NCBI GenBank assembly: GCA_964019695.1
Contig: OZ026519.1
Coordinates: 24,614,013 to 24,678,012 of the forward strand
Length of the DNA: 64,000 nt
Source: Loripinus fragilis
Lineage: Eukaryota > Mollusca > Bivalvia > Lucinida > Lucinidae
Direction: 5' to 3'
The notes below the pieces were generated by a model, which worked only from the letters and a program-made list of their open reading frames with translations, was not told where the DNA came from and made no database searches. This document shows, in pieces, positions 22,646 to 33,314 of the stretch (position 1 is the first letter of the stretch; each line of letters begins with the position of its first letter). A program made the translations under genes and the position numbers.

Positions 22646-23641
22646 AGTAAGTGAGTATGATCAGGAAATACCACTATCACAAACTGCAGAAAACCCCGTG
22701 GCACCGCGAGGAAGAGCCGCTCAACCATCACGAGACACCAGGAAGACAAATTAAGCAAAGCAATCAGCTCTCTCTTTCCCATCAAGATGATTGCAATACT
22801 AGGATTGACATAAAGTAACGTACAACAAAACATAGAGCAATTACAGACTCCCACAATGGGAGTAACAATAAACAAAAAGTCAACAACAACAGAACCACCG
22901 CCATAGAACGGACAGCAGCCTAAGCCACCGGGGGGCTTAAATGCATTTTACTGGTACCAAATCTTCGCCCTAGATTCTGCAGTTGTTAAAGTACAAGAAA
23001 TGTTCAGCTCGCATGGAGGTCATCTAACTAATGCAATGTATCATCATGGAAAACACTCTAATCAAATTAACACTCCATGATGAAACAAAGAAAAGGGCTC
23101 ATGACTCACAGATAGTCAGAGCTAAAAAAACCCTCAAGTTGAGCCACGGTGGGTCCAGCTACAGTTAAGCATCAGGCATCAACCAACCGATTAAAGCTTT
23201 ACGTCAGAGCCGTCATAGAGTCTGAGGCCTGACCCACTGTCATGCAATTAAAGAGGAAACCATAGCTATAAACCGTGATTGGGTTTAAAACTAGGCATGC
23301 AGACTGTCGCATGATATCCAAATTATATCCAACCCTTATATAACGTTTTACTATCTTTTTGAATTGATCACTAAAATTAGGTTTTCCAACAATTCGTTTG
23401 AATTTATAGACTAAATCACCATAAAATATAGGTTCTGATATGCCTTGTTGCAGAAGAATTTTTAATCCAATGTTGTATTTAACAATTAACTCTGAGTGTC
23501 TGTAGTAGAATTTAGAAAATGCTTTTCGAATTTTATGATATCTATAACCTTGTTTTAATAATTTAGCAGTTAAAAATAAGTTTCTGTTGTTGAAGTCATC
23601 AACATTAGAGCACACTCTAGCAAAACGAATAAGCTGAGAAA
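22646..23641 (-). mobile_element. Penelope-like retroelement copy A, 5'-truncated
   Basis: About 1 kb near-identical to the 3' part of copy B (37026-38937), including the C-terminal reverse-transcriptase-ORF region and the whole 3' region ending TACTCACTTAC on the minus strand. The 5' edge is abrupt at about 23641, as expected from incomplete target-primed reverse transcription. Confidence 0.85.
23199..23641 (-). pseudogene. C-terminal fragment of Penelope-like RT polyprotein
   Basis: About 147 codons stay open to a TAA at 23199-23201. The frame starts inside the protein (no authentic ATG); residues such as SNVDDFNNRNLFLTAK, QGYRYHKIRKAF and EPIFYGDLVYKFKRIV match copy B, and here the natural C-terminus (about 61 residues past KRIV, ending MTALT) is intact. 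All catalytic motifs are missing, so the product would be inactive. It is useful for showing where copy B should end. Confidence 0.8.
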
Positions 23642-24640
23642 TATAACTATAACTATATCAGGGCTATAACTCTGTTACAAATAAGCAACATATGGAAGAT
23701 AGCAACCCCAACATACATCTTATAAATATATATACATTTACAAAATTTGGTGAAATTCTATCCATTTGTCCTCAAGATATTGCGCAGAAACAAAATTATG
23801 TTGCCAATCAAGGGCCATAACTTTGTTACAAATTTGTAAAACATAACAAGTAAAAATCCTATTGACACAGATCTTGTCAATATAAATGCATTTATAAAGT
23901 TTGGTCAAATTCTGTCCATTTGTTCTGAAGATACTGAGCGGAAATGAAATTCTGACATGAATCAAGGGCCAAAACTCTGTTACAAATAAGTCATAAACCT
24001 AGATTTTGTCAATAAGAATGAATATATAAAATTTAGTGAAAATCTGTCAGTTTTTTCACAAGATATTAAGTGGAAACAAAAATCTGGCATAAATCAAGGG
24101 TCATAACACTAGTACAAATGTTCTAAAAATCATGTGTTACAAACCCAACCTAGATCTTATCAATATAAACGCATATATAAAAAATTTGGTGAAAATCAGT
24201 CAATTTGTTTTCAAGATATCGAGCGGATACCAAATTTTGGCATAAATCAAGGGCCATAACTCTGGTACAAATGTGCGAAAAATGACGTGTAACAATCCCA
24301 AGCCAGATCTTATCAATATGAATGTATATATAAAATTTAGTGAAAATCAGTCAATTTGTTCTAAAGATATTGAGCGGAAACAAAATTCTGAAGTAAATCA
24401 AGGGTCATAACTCTGGTACAAATATCCGAAAAATGATGTGTAAAATCCCAATCTAGATCATGTTGCAAATAAGTCAATATCAATGCACATACAAAATTGG
24501 GTAAGTTCTATTAAGTTGTTCTCAAGATATTGAGTGGAAACGAAATGATGACAGATGGACAGAATGATAGACAGAATGTTGGAATGACAGACAACCCAAA
24601 TCTAATATAGCCCCAGTTTTCCTGAGGTCACTTCTTGTGA

Positions 24641-25276
24641 CGTCCCAAACTGTGTATACGTTAAGTCCTAAAGCAGTGAATAAATAGCATTTGAATTGCC
24701 TTGATAATACGCTGGTTAAAATGACTGTTAATAGCACGTGACACACATTTTTTTCAATAATGTGGGATATAATTTGTGTCTCATAGTAGTAGTCCAAATG
24801 GGACTGATAAGGTATTTGCAACAGTGGTACATGGACCCATGTGGGAAACCCCATATGGGTTGCATGTGCCACCCATTTGGGTCATTATGGGCAACACATA
24901 ACGGTTATATGGTCCTCAATGCCAGAAAACCTGACTTCCGAGGGTTGTGAACACAAAAGGCGCAGACCAGCCTGCACTTCTGCTTTGTCTGATCAGCACC
25001 TTTGTTGTTCGCTTTTTGTGAAGTATCATAGCTAAACTGGCTACATGTGAAATATCAAATTTCTAGTCAGTCTCCTGGGCAGTGGAGAGGGTTGAGGTTT
25101 GATTTTTGGGATCACTCAAAGGCTCAAGCGGCAGTGGTTCTGCTTATGTGAGTGTAAACAATTATATGTTCCCTATGTGGGTTCTACATGGGCTTCAATT
25201 CCCATGTAGCACCCAAATGGTCAATACGCTCAGATAGAGCCCACATGTGAATCATTTAGCCTTGTGTGCTGGGGTA
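24641..25276. other. Unassigned region with CATATGGG-rich iterations
   Basis: No gene. 24825-24915 and 25165-25250 contain repeated phrases such as CCCATATGGGTTGC, CCCATTTGGG and CCCATGTAGCACCC, partly inverted. A hairpin core CAAAAGGCGCAGACCAG / CAGCACCTTTGTTGTTCGC lies at 24953-25018. Confidence 0.45.
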
Positions 25277-25469
25277 TTTTTCTTCGTCTTTAGGCCTCAG
25301 TCAACAAATTTTCAGTCATGCCGGAATGGGTCTTCTTGGGTTAAGCCAGCACTAGACAGATGATAAGTGTCTTGCTCAAGAAAACAACTCAGTGCCTCAG
25401 GTGAGGCTCAAACCTGCGACCCCTCAATCTCGAGTCAAGCACTCTACCACTAAGCAACTGCGCCTCCGG
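25277..25469 (-). mobile_element. SINE family S, diverged copy
   Basis: The minus-strand copy has head GGAGGCGCAGTTGCTTAGTG, B box AGGTTTGAGCC, a body with GGCTTAACCCAAGAAGACC, and no clean A-rich tail. Mutations in both promoter boxes suggest it is silent. Confidence 0.75.
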
Positions 25470-26011
25470 TTTAATCCTCATGGTTAACATATTAATTGAA
25501 ATGAACTCCAATGCTAAAAAACAATGTTTTATTTAATTTTCTAGTGTCAGTCATGAAATAAGCCCAAATCTCATTAAACGTTGCCACTATTCGCGGTACA
25601 CGATTCTAACTAATCGCAGTACAAGAGTTTTGCCATCAACAACTATTCGCCGTATACCACAGTTATTTTGTTTCAATAGATTCCAATGGAAAATAATCAA
25701 ACCAAGACCAGAGATAAAAATGGGATGGTGCAAATTGCATATAGAAATAGGGAATTAACTTCTTACCCAAAGATAAACCATGTGTTCGTTAGTTCAAAGG
25801 CTGTTTTTACGGCAGGAGCACTTTCCAGCCAGTACCAAGCTGCGATAACTTTGTGTAAACAAAGCTTTATTGACACACAGAATATAATAAAGATACACAA
25901 CATTGAAATTAATGCCTTGGCAATTAATCTTGATGTCAGTGGTTGCTCGGGAGCAAATAATAAAGCTCAAATAAAGGTAAAAACTCACCGCCCAACATTC
26001 CGTTTTTCTCT
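25470..26011. other. Unassigned inner flank of the inverted-end region
   Basis: Contains the GTACCGCGAATAG motif (inverted) at 25587-25602 and a related TATACGGCGAATAGTTG. A plus-strand ATG frame of 142 codons (25686-26114) has no recognised motif and runs through the inverted end into flanking DNA, so I do not call it a gene. Confidence 0.4.
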
Positions 26012-26266
26012 ACTTTCGATTCATCGGTACGCTATTTCCGGTTTCGATGATAGACGGTGGTCCTCATTGGCGCTTTTATGGTTAAGCCAGGAATCCCTGC
26101 CTCAAAATTGTTAAAATTTAATGTTCAATTTTTATTAGCTATGGATTAGGTTATATAATTGGCATGATGATAGGCGTTTTGGTTCAAATATTTATCCTGT
26201 ATCATCCCCCTCCATGGATATCTGAAGGTCAAAATTAGTGGACTAATGCCTATAAATAACCATAAA

Positions 26267-26462
26267 CACACCGGGTAGGTGGCAATTGAAAATGCTCCTA
26301 GCAATCGACAAACCCGGATCAAAAATAGCTCGAAACAGGGTTTTTGATTGCCGTTTGTTGCCAGTTGGGCAATAAATGGCAATCAAAAAGTTTGTTTCTA
26401 ATGATTTTTGATCTATGTTCGTCGATAGTATTAACGTTTTTGATTGCCGCCTAGCTGGTGTG
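26267..26462. mobile_element. CACACC-family MITE, copy 2
   Basis: The ends CACACCGGGTAGGTGGCAAT and ATTGCCGCCTAGCTGGTGTG are inverted. Internal repeats TTTTTGATTGCCGTTTG and ATCAAAAAGTTTGTTTCTAA match the copy at 5748-5918. Confidence 0.7.
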
Positions 26463-26884
26463 ATAAAATCAATTTCAAAATTTCCAGAACTGTGTATTAT
26501 GTAAAGACAGCAATAAGTCTAAAATAACTGCAATCTATTCCCATTCTCTGTCAAATCACCTTTTGAACATTCTGTTGTTTGTGATAGTGCTGTTGATAGG
26601 TCAGTAAATTAAGCCTAAGAGCACCAATCACAACAAAAGCTGTCTGCTTTGTCATCTGATAAAATGGTTTAGAAGCCCTCCTATAAACAGGGTAGACCCT
26701 GATTAGAGTGCTCCTATAGGAGAAGTCTGATCTGGGTCCGTACTGTTTGACTATATACTTTTATTAGTCAATAATTTAAGCAAGGACTTTACAACATTTT
26801 TAGATAAATTTTTGCACAGTCACTTATAGAGTTAAGCCTCTTTTTGCTTGTCTATGTCAATTTAATAAGCTACAAATGCATAAT
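26463..26884. other. Unassigned stretch with one hairpin core
   Basis: At 26688-26755, AGGGTAGACCCTGATTAGAG / CTGATCTGGGTCCGTACTG with centre CTCCTATAGGAG. Otherwise no feature. Confidence 0.4.
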
Positions 26885-27062
26885 TAATCAGGCCCCCAGA
26901 TAAGAGTGCATAACTGAAAATTATCTTTTTATTTCTCAACCAAAACATATATTGTGGGTACTCAAAAGAACCATCTCAATGAGACGGTTCTTTTGAGCAC
27001 ACAAAACACATGTTTAAACTGTGGATTCGGAAATACTAGTGATTTTACGCTGAAAAAAATTT
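26885..27062. mobile_element. hAT-like palindromic MITE (GACGGTTC family)
   Basis: Left end ATCAGGCCCCCAGATAAGAG, core AAAAGAACCATCTCAATGAG / GACGGTTCTTTTGAGC, right part ATTTTACGCTGAAAA. The right terminus is decayed. Confidence 0.7.
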
Positions 27063-27290
27063 GCTTAACTCGCCCTACGATTAGTGTAAATAAAGGATAA
27101 ACAAATGAAATACTTTGAAGTTAAATTGCAATACCTAAGTATCATAGTTATTCAAGAGAGCTTAAAATGTTTGAAATAATAACAAGAATTTAGCGGACAT
27201 TGATGTCACACCTACCTGTCTGGCAAAATCACATTACATCTGTGACCAAAGGGTTACTCAACTCTTATTCTTGCTCATCTCTTTCTTGCT
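27063..27290. other. Unassigned stretch
   Basis: No gene or matched repeat recognised. Confidence 0.3.
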
Positions 27291-27465
27291 AGTGGTTTTC
27301 ATATACTGATAACCTTTGGAAACAGTTTGGACCCAGAGATCCAAGCAGTTTAGACCAGAGATCCAAATTATTTGACACTCTGAAAGAGTTTTTCTGAAAG
27401 AATTTTTTGAAAGAAGACAAAACCAAGCATGAAAAAATTACCCTGCATGCAAAAGAGCAATAGAG
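27291..27465. mobile_element. TTAA-type MITE half copy
   Basis: CTTGCTAGTGGTTTTCATAT, GATAACCTTTGGAAACAGTT, GGACCCAGAGATCCAA, TTTGACACTCTGAAAGAG and CATGCAAAAGAG match the family at 1-106 and 39841-40065. The hairpin core is disrupted by a GACCCAGAGATCCAA duplication. Confidence 0.55.
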
Positions 27466-27599
27466 AAAATTTATGATGGATATACAGATAGTAATGCTAT
27501 GGTTAATATTCATAACCTCTGAATACACATGGATACATAAATGCATGAAAAAAATAAATAATTGAATTATGCAACAAAGTCACAGGAGCCATCCTGGGT

Positions 27600-29024
27600 A
27601 TCTCATTTGCAAAGTCACCACTTTCTTTGCCTAATTTCGCTACATGGTGCCGGAATGGACACTACTACTCTAGCAAGAAAGACAAAAGGAATCATTATCC
27701 AAGTTGGTGATTTGAAAACAAGGTGGGATGCACTCGTATATAGCAGACAATGTCATTTTAGGGTTGGATTTCCTCAATGTCCACGATGCATTGATTGACA
27801 TAAAAATTCTTTCTGTCAGATTCAACAAAATCATGTTGAAAGCTGAAATAATTACAAGCAATGAAAAACAGTCTACATTAGCAAGAGTAACTCTGAAAAG
27901 ATAACTTGTAGTAGGGATAAATGAATTATCCATACCACAGGCATGGTGGACAGGAAACTGGAATCTGCAGATGTGATCCAACCAATTATCAATATGAAAG
28001 GACTTATATATGATGCCACATAGTCTTGGCATTCTACTTCTCAACATGTCATCAATTTATGTCACCCTAAAGAGTTAGTATCAGCCACTTCAGCTGTGGC
28101 AGTCTATGTTGAGAAGGAATCAGGCATGTATCCAATATGCATTCAAAAAGATATCCCTTCACATCTTGTGGACTGCATGAAAGGTCAGCCAAAGATCTAA
28201 ACATGTCACAAAAACAACAGCTTTTACATCATTTGATGCAGTTTCAAGATATATTTTCAAAGAATGACATGGATATTGGTTTACCAAATGGCATGCAACA
28301 AACATTGCACACAGAAGAAGCGTGTCCAGTATCGATTTTAGAGAAATTAACAGGTTCTGCACCAAGAATGCTTCTCTTCAAATGAATATATGCTTTGGGC
28401 AGTTAAAATTGTCATGAGTACACTGGATTTAGCAGCAGGCTACTGGCAGATTGAAGTTAGACCAGAGGACAGACATGGATTGGCTTTTATAACCAGACAT
28501 GGACTGTTCAAATTTGTGCCAATGCCTTTTGGTATTTGTATCAGTCCTGCCATCTTCCGGTGAGCAATGCAGCTGGTCTTTCAGGGTCTGAACCGGAAAG
28601 AATGCCTGGCTTATCTTGACGATAAAATTATCAAGTCATTCAAGCACCATTTAGCCAACCTGGGGAAAGTATTTCTCTGTTTTGGTCAGCACAAGATGAG
28701 GCTGTTGCAAAACTAAATGCTGTCTCTTCCAAAAAGAGGTTAAATTCCTTGGCAGATTTTTTCAGCAAAGAAGGTGTATCAGTTGATCCAAAGAACAATG
28801 ACCATGTTCAACAATGGCCAGAGCCAAAATCAAAATAAGATGTGGAGGCATTTATCAGTTTTGTCAACTATTATAGGGGATACCGAAAACAGCTGGGTCC
28901 CTACACTCCCTTAAGGGTAGCACTAATTAACAAGGATTTCAGATGGCCAGCAGAGCCTCAGGGTGCATTTCAGGCTCTTAAAAAAGCAATGATGTCCCAA
29001 AAAGAGCTGTCATGTGATTGTTAG
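27600..29024 (+). pseudogene. Decayed Ty3/gypsy pol (protease to RT connection)
   Basis: Read in shifting plus frames, the order of a gypsy pol is preserved. First comes an aspartic-protease C-terminal piece (NVILGLDFLNVHDALIDI, about 27749-27802). Next is a linker, MSQKQQLLHHLMQFQDIFSK and DMDIGLPN (28204-28290). The RT palm follows with STLDLAAGYWQIEV and MPFGICISPAIF (28417-28560), then CLAYLDDKII at about 28605 (the YxDD catalytic motif kept), and finally FISFVNYYRGYRKQLGP and AFQALKKAM (28848-29000) of the connection region. Frameshifts, a deletion after PVS and in-frame stops (for example TGA after AIFR) kill it. No LTRs, RNase H or integrase were recognised around it. Confidence 0.8.
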
Positions 29025-29562
29025 TGTTCTGTGTCCCTTCCTCCAGGTTACATAGTTTGGTCTGCAGTGTGTGATTGTAGCACCTGGTCATACTCATATA
29101 CTTTTTTATGTTACACTACTTGATTTACATTTGCTGTAACCTTACATTTAGTTATGCACACAAGCTAGCAAAATTTCAACATTAGCTACATTACCAGCAT
29201 TTATTGGAGATCCCCCAAAAAAGAGAGAAGGATGCTGAATATTTGCGTCATTGGTAACAAGGAAGATCACAGAGTAGTCACAGAGTTGACCAATTAAATT
29301 TCCACAAGTTCTGAAGTTTTACAAATCCTTTTTCTACCTGGAATTGTCACCATCTTTCCCACACACTGGCTCAATTGTGTCTGGGACTGAGGGTCATCCT
29401 AAGGAATGAAATATATCTTCATAAAAATCTGTGAAGTCATCTGATCAAGATCTACATTGCTTTACACTCAATTGAAAAAACATGCAAGCTCAAAGCTAGA
29501 ATGCTGCAGGTTATCAGGGTAAAATTTGGGGAGAAGGGTAGCACATACAAATTTTTAGTACG
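29025..29562. other. Unassigned stretch after gypsy remnant
   Basis: May be further decayed retrotransposon, but no RNase H or integrase motif could be recognised in any frame. Confidence 0.3.
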
Positions 29563-29571
29563 ACAAGGGTA

Positions 29572-29732
29572 GTAGGAGCCGCTGTGGTGTAGTGGATAAG
29601 CCACTTGCCTTGTAAACCAGGGGTCACAGGTTTGATTCCCGGCTCCTCCAGTCTATCGGATGAGACTTTAAGCCCTGGCCCCATCTCCATATGACCTTAG
29701 CTGTTGGTGGGACGTTAAACACTAACACAACA
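29572..29732 (+). mobile_element. tRNA-Thr-derived SINE with target duplication
   Basis: The head is a near-complete tRNA. Acceptor arms GGAGCCG and CGGCTCC pair 7 of 7 and are followed by TCCA. The A box region is TGGTGTAGTGGATAAG, the anticodon-loop sequence CTTGTAA has a TGT anticodon, and the B box is AGGTTTGATTCC. A body (TCGGATGAGACTTTAAGCCC, GGTGGGACGTTAAACAC) and an ACAACAACAA tail follow. ACAAGGGTA at 29563-29571 is repeated at 29733-29741. The anticodon stem is mispaired and the body is attached, so it is a SINE and not a working tRNA gene. Confidence 0.85.
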
Positions 29733-29914
29733 ACAAGGGTAAGTTTTGGGCAAATATTTGTACCACTTCCATCAGTTCCATCCCAAGAATACATGAACTG
29801 TGAAAAGAAGAGTACCTGTCTCAGCATCAGGTAAAATCAACTCTCAGCATGTGCTTATCAAAATTAACAACAAACATTCAAGAAGAAATAGGACATTACC
29901 TCAAAACAAAGAGG

Positions 29915-30050
29915 GTGTGGTTAAAAATAGATTTTTTTGTACTTCTTACCCGAGACATAGGTTGTGGGTACTAAAAGAAAACATCTCAATGAGACGGTTC
30001 TTTTAAGCACCAAAAACATGTTTGATGATGGGTAAGGGGGAAGACAGTAC
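29915..30050. mobile_element. hAT-like palindromic MITE, diverged copy
   Basis: ACATAGGTTGTGGGTACTAA, AACATCTCAATGAGACGGTT and TTTAAGCACCAAAAACATGT keep the order of the family, with a weakened hairpin. Confidence 0.6.
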
Positions 30051-30203
30051 TAACATTTTTCCAATAAAGAAATTGCTAACCTTGGCCTGTGAAAAGCAAA
30101 TATCAATGCTTCTTTTCCCAGTTGTAGTCTATCATGGTCTACAAAATTTATAAACAAACCTGTTTGCATGAAGAAGTCTGAGAGCTCAGGTACAAACTCA
30201 GAC

Positions 30204-30405
30204 TGGGAACGCAGTGGCTCAGTGGTAGAGTGCTAGACTCGAGACCGAGGAGCCGCAGGTTCGAGCCTTACTGGCGTCGTTGTGGTCCTTGAGCGAGACA
30301 CATTTATCCTAGCTTAGTACTGGTTCAACCCAGAAGACCCATCCCTGTTTAACTGAAAGATTGTTGATGGGACGTAAAGAATCAAATCAAACAAAACAAA
30401 AACAA
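30204..30405 (+). mobile_element. SINE family S, full length, plus strand
   Basis: Head GGGAACGCAGTGGCTCAGTG with A box at 30215-30230 and an intact B box GGTTCGAGCC at 30258-30267, body TACTGGTTCAACCCAGAAGA, GATTGTTGATGGGACGTAAA, tail ATCAAATCAAACAAAAC. It is among the best preserved copies and could still recruit RNA polymerase III. Confidence 0.85.
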
Positions 30406-30692
30406 ACTTGGACTTGGGAGTTGATTGAACTGTCTTTTTTCCATGGTAGCATTATACACCTTGACCGATGGTGCGTTAAATTAAGTCTGAAATCACTGTA
30501 TTATCATGTTAACAGTTTATTTGTAAATGAGAAAAGCAGAAAATAGATTTGAAGCTATTTCAGTTGTTAGCATCTACTTTGTAGTTTGATATGTGCCATT
30601 CATCAAAGCACCTTGGAAAAGTATGTCAATAATCTCAATGCAGAATCATAATTTGATTGTCTATATGACTTTCTGTCGGTCTTTTCACAGGA
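30406..30692. other. Unassigned stretch
   Basis: No feature recognised. Confidence 0.3.
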
Positions 30693-31030
30693 TATACATA
30701 GAGGATCTTACAAGAGTCCTCATGTTTTATTGAATTTATTAAATGAGTTGAGGAAGAGATAAAATGCAAGGCTTGCCAAGCATTTTATCTCTTTTCGCAA
30801 TGAGTTTAATAAATTTAATAATACGGGAGCACGAATGTTAGATTCTATTTATCATATGACATTAAATTTACTTAAAAATCAAATTTTAGGTGTGAAAACG
30901 TCAAGATTTTTACCATCTTTTACACAATGTTATTATGGACGTCATTACGTTATGCTCTAAGCAGTAAACCACTGGTGGTTTATCAATTTTATTGCATGGC
31001 ATTATATCACTCCCAGAGGCTATGTCATAT
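30693..31030 (-). mobile_element. Hairpin-ended repeat (GGCAAGCC apical family), copy 2
   Basis: Inverted relative to 18767-19100, sharing AGAGGATCTTACAAGAGTCC, the hairpin AGATAAAATGCAAGGCTTGC / CCAAGCATTTTATCTC (30756-30790), GGTGTGAAAACGTCAAGATT and GGTTTATCAATTTTATTG. The apex TGCAAGGCTTGCCAAGCA is a near-palindrome, the complement of CTTGGCAAGCCTTGC. Confidence 0.7.
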
Positions 31031-31084
31031 GATAAATACTTAAAAATTATTTCAATATATTTTAATCAATCTTGCTATACATGT

Positions 31085-31420
31085 GTACCCCTACATAAAT
31101 ATGTTCTAGAATAGAAACAGTTCTGGAAATTTTCTAGAACATTAAGAAAGTTCTAGAACAGTATCATATTCATGTTCTTTCGAGAAAATTTTTCTAGAAT
31201 AAATCCAAAAAATATTTCAAGAATAAATCCAGTACATTTATAGAACCTGGCTTAGATCTAGTTTTCAATAATGTTCATGAACATTTTTAGAAATCAGTTC
31301 AAGAAATTTCTACAAATGTTCTAAATGTAGTTCTGGAACATATTTTGAACTTTTTTAAAACTAGTTAATTTAACAAAATGTTCTTATAGTAAAAAGAACA
31401 CTAGAACAAGATGGGTCACT
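31085..31420. repeat. AGAAC-rich interspersed repeat
   Basis: Irregular TTCTAGAAC, AACATTTTTAGAA and GTTCTGGAAC iterations begin after GTACCCCT. The same type fills 59465-59755 and 60895-61490, the latter ending AGGGGTAC, so these seem to be one element class with GTACCCCT at one end. Confidence 0.55.
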
Positions 31421-32308
31421 GATCATTTCTGTAAAGTTTGGTGGAAATCAGACAGAGGGACAGTCAGGGAGAGAGGGATAAGTTAATATATCTTTGTGAT
31501 GGGAAATATAATTCTATGTAACATAAGTATGTGCAGTCTAGGGACAAGATGCCCTGTGTACTTTAAAACAATCAATGCAGTAAAATTACATATATCAACA
31601 CTCTGTCAGATTTGCGCCTAGATACTATCTGTAAGCTTGTCGTATCTCCATGCATGTAAGCGTGAGGCAAGTGATTGATTAGCTTTGGATACAAGTAAAT
31701 TTCATTTAACAGTGAAGATCCAGATGTTATGCTACATCTGGCGACATTTGATCAGCGTCTGCACTGTTACCCATTGAAGAGCCAGCAAAACACATCTGAA
31801 AATGTCGTCTGCTAAAGTTGTTGGCTGTATATTACATCCCATGTAGATGGAAGATTCAATTGGAACATGAAGGGTCAATAGACTTACCTCTTTTTATGTA
31901 TGTGGCTGTTTGTCGCAAACTTTGCTGTTTTTATACAGTAGGAACTTATTAAAATTAAGTTAATTTCTGGAACAGTCTAGTCTGGGTTTTGATAGATAAA
32001 ATAGATTCAACAAAAACAAGGCAATGTTTTGCTGTACGCATGACTAATGAGGCTATCTTATAACAGAGTAATTTCTAAATTCAGATGCTGAGCCCAGTTA
32101 AATAAACAATTAATCTCAGAGTGTTGATAACACAATTACTGGCGAAATTTATGAACTCGGATCCGAGTTCCTCAAAAGCGCTTGTCTCTAGACTGTGTAA
32201 AGACTTTATTTGTAAAATACAACATGTCATTATGGTACAGTACAGCCCCTGTTCATTCTAAAAGTTTGTTGAGCTGTTTTGGCTCATTTTGAGCCCCAAA
32301 TCTGTGTA
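31421..32308. other. Unassigned region with one hairpin core
   Basis: At 31708-31772, AGTGAAGATCCAGATGT / GATCAGCGTCTGCACTG is a decayed MITE core, followed by AACACATCTGAAAATGTCGT as in the TTAA MITE near 51.7 kb. No gene. Confidence 0.4.
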
Positions 32309-32424
32309 CAGTTAAACCTGTATAAACCGGCCACTCAAAAAAAGACAAAACAACAATCTTGATAACAAATGGTAGCTTAATGAAGGTAGAAAGTATTGCA
32401 GAATGCTCCCTTTGCTCTTTTATA
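32309..32424. mobile_element. pogo-like MITE, left half
   Basis: TA then CAGTTAAACCTGTATAAACC, GGCCACTCAAAAAAAGAC, AATGGTAGCTTAATGAAGGT and GCAGAATGCTCCC match the left arm of the copies at 33315 and 40802. The right arm is absent. Confidence 0.7.
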
Positions 32425-32918
32425 GATCATGTTAGTCAAAACATTTTGGACCAATTGTCATAAAATATATCGTCTCATCTCGTCTAGAGTACCAGGCCTA
32501 TTTGTTGTTTCTTTAAACAAAGCAGTTTCCGCAAACAAAAGACTGTATTCAACAAAAGAACTAATTTTGTCTCAGATTTCAAGATGAAGTATCGTGTAAC
32601 CCACAACTCGCAGCGTGAGCAGATCACATGTCTAGTAGTGTTAACAGTTTCTAATATTTCTTATTCTGGGCTGGCTCATTACAACACATTGTCATTTGAG
32701 GCACTATGGGTAATTTTACCTTAAAGTTGCAGCAATCCCCTAAAACAGAAAAGGACCGGTCCAATTGATAATTATGAAATTCCATTCTGCTTAATTGGGT
32801 AAGCTAGTCAAACGCTTGATACAAAGTGTAACCAGTGTGCACTATGCCAGAAAGAGATGAAGTTCTGACTGCTTTGACCAGAAATACACAATTCATATTT
32901 GTTTTTAAAAACACTAAA
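32425..32918. other. Unassigned stretch
   Basis: No feature recognised. Confidence 0.3.
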
Positions 32919-33119
32919 ATGGCTCAGTGGTAGAGTACTCAACTCGAGACAGAGAGGGCGCGGGTTCGAGCCTCACGGGCGTCACTGCGTTGTGGTCTTT
33001 GAGCAAAACACATTTATTCTAGCTTAGTACTGGTTCAACCCAGGAAGACCCGTCCCTGTTTAACTGAAAGATTGTTGATGGGACGTAAAGAATCAAATCA
33101 AACAAACAAACAAACAAAC
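32919..33119 (+). mobile_element. SINE family S, plus strand, head slightly truncated
   Basis: Starts at ATGGCTCAGTGGTAGAGTAC (the first dozen head bases are missing), with an intact B box GGTTCGAGCC, body TACTGGTTCAACCCAGGAAG and tail AATCAAATCA followed by (CAAA)n. Confidence 0.85.
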
Positions 33120-33314
33120 TGCACAGAAGATTTTGATGTAAAAGTAATTGCTTTATAACGCTTAAGCTGCAAGCCAAGAACGAAGCTGAAAATTTTATAT
33201 GTGAACACAGAAGACACAGATCAGCATGTGCATCTGCAGAGTCTAGTCAGCATAGTTTGGTAATCACTGTTTGAGTGTAACATCAAAATTTACCAGATTC
33301 TAGCTAAGCCTATA

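Larger units (their letters stand above)
22530..24640. mobile_element. Tandem-core (pearl-like) element split by Penelope copy A
   Basis: About six and a half imperfect units of about 150 bp, each with CAAGGGCCATAACTCTGGTA, then GATCTTATCAATATAAA, then AAGATATTGAGCGGAAAC, run through 23650-24540. They are followed by GACAGATGGACAGAATGATA. A part unit at 22540-22645 ends CTGACATCCATCAAG, and the frame of the repeat resumes after 23641 with ATCAGGGCTATAACTCTG, showing that the retroelement at 22646-23641 landed inside the array. Confidence 0.7.
21266..26064. mobile_element. Composite region bounded by inverted 52-bp ends
   Basis: TCCTCACCGTCTATCATCGA at 21266 onward (to 21317) is inverted at 26012-26064, with few differences. 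Further in, TGTGTACCGCGAATAG (21673-21688) is inverted at 25587-25602. Between them lie a tandem-core element, Penelope copy A, a SINE and hairpin cores. It may be one large TIR element carrying later insertions, or two inverted copies of one smaller element; I cannot decide. No transposase frame is recognised. Confidence 0.5.

Noticed and set aside
22646..22760. Hammerhead ribozyme at the end of the Penelope-like element
   Set aside because: Such ribozymes are known in some Penelope-like elements, but I could not find a CTGATGA core with a matching GAAA in the 3' region of copies A or B. A covariance-model search would decide.
22408..22875. 155-codon minus frame with hydrophobic stretches
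   Set aside because: The conserved part is the 3' region of the Penelope-like element and the rest runs into the tandem array; the apparent start is not ATG in the equivalent frame of copy B.
23650..24540. CRISPR-like array of regular repeats
   Set aside because: The repeats are long (about 150 bp), imperfect and without unique spacers, and the sequence is clearly animal; it is a tandem-core repeat.
25686..26114. 142-codon ATG frame on the plus strand
   Set aside because: No motif is recognised, and the frame crosses an inverted repeat end into flanking DNA, which a real gene would not be expected to do.
30693..31030. Bacterial-style terminator hairpins or operons
   Set aside because: Hairpins here are MITE cores in a eukaryotic repeat landscape; no genes precede them.
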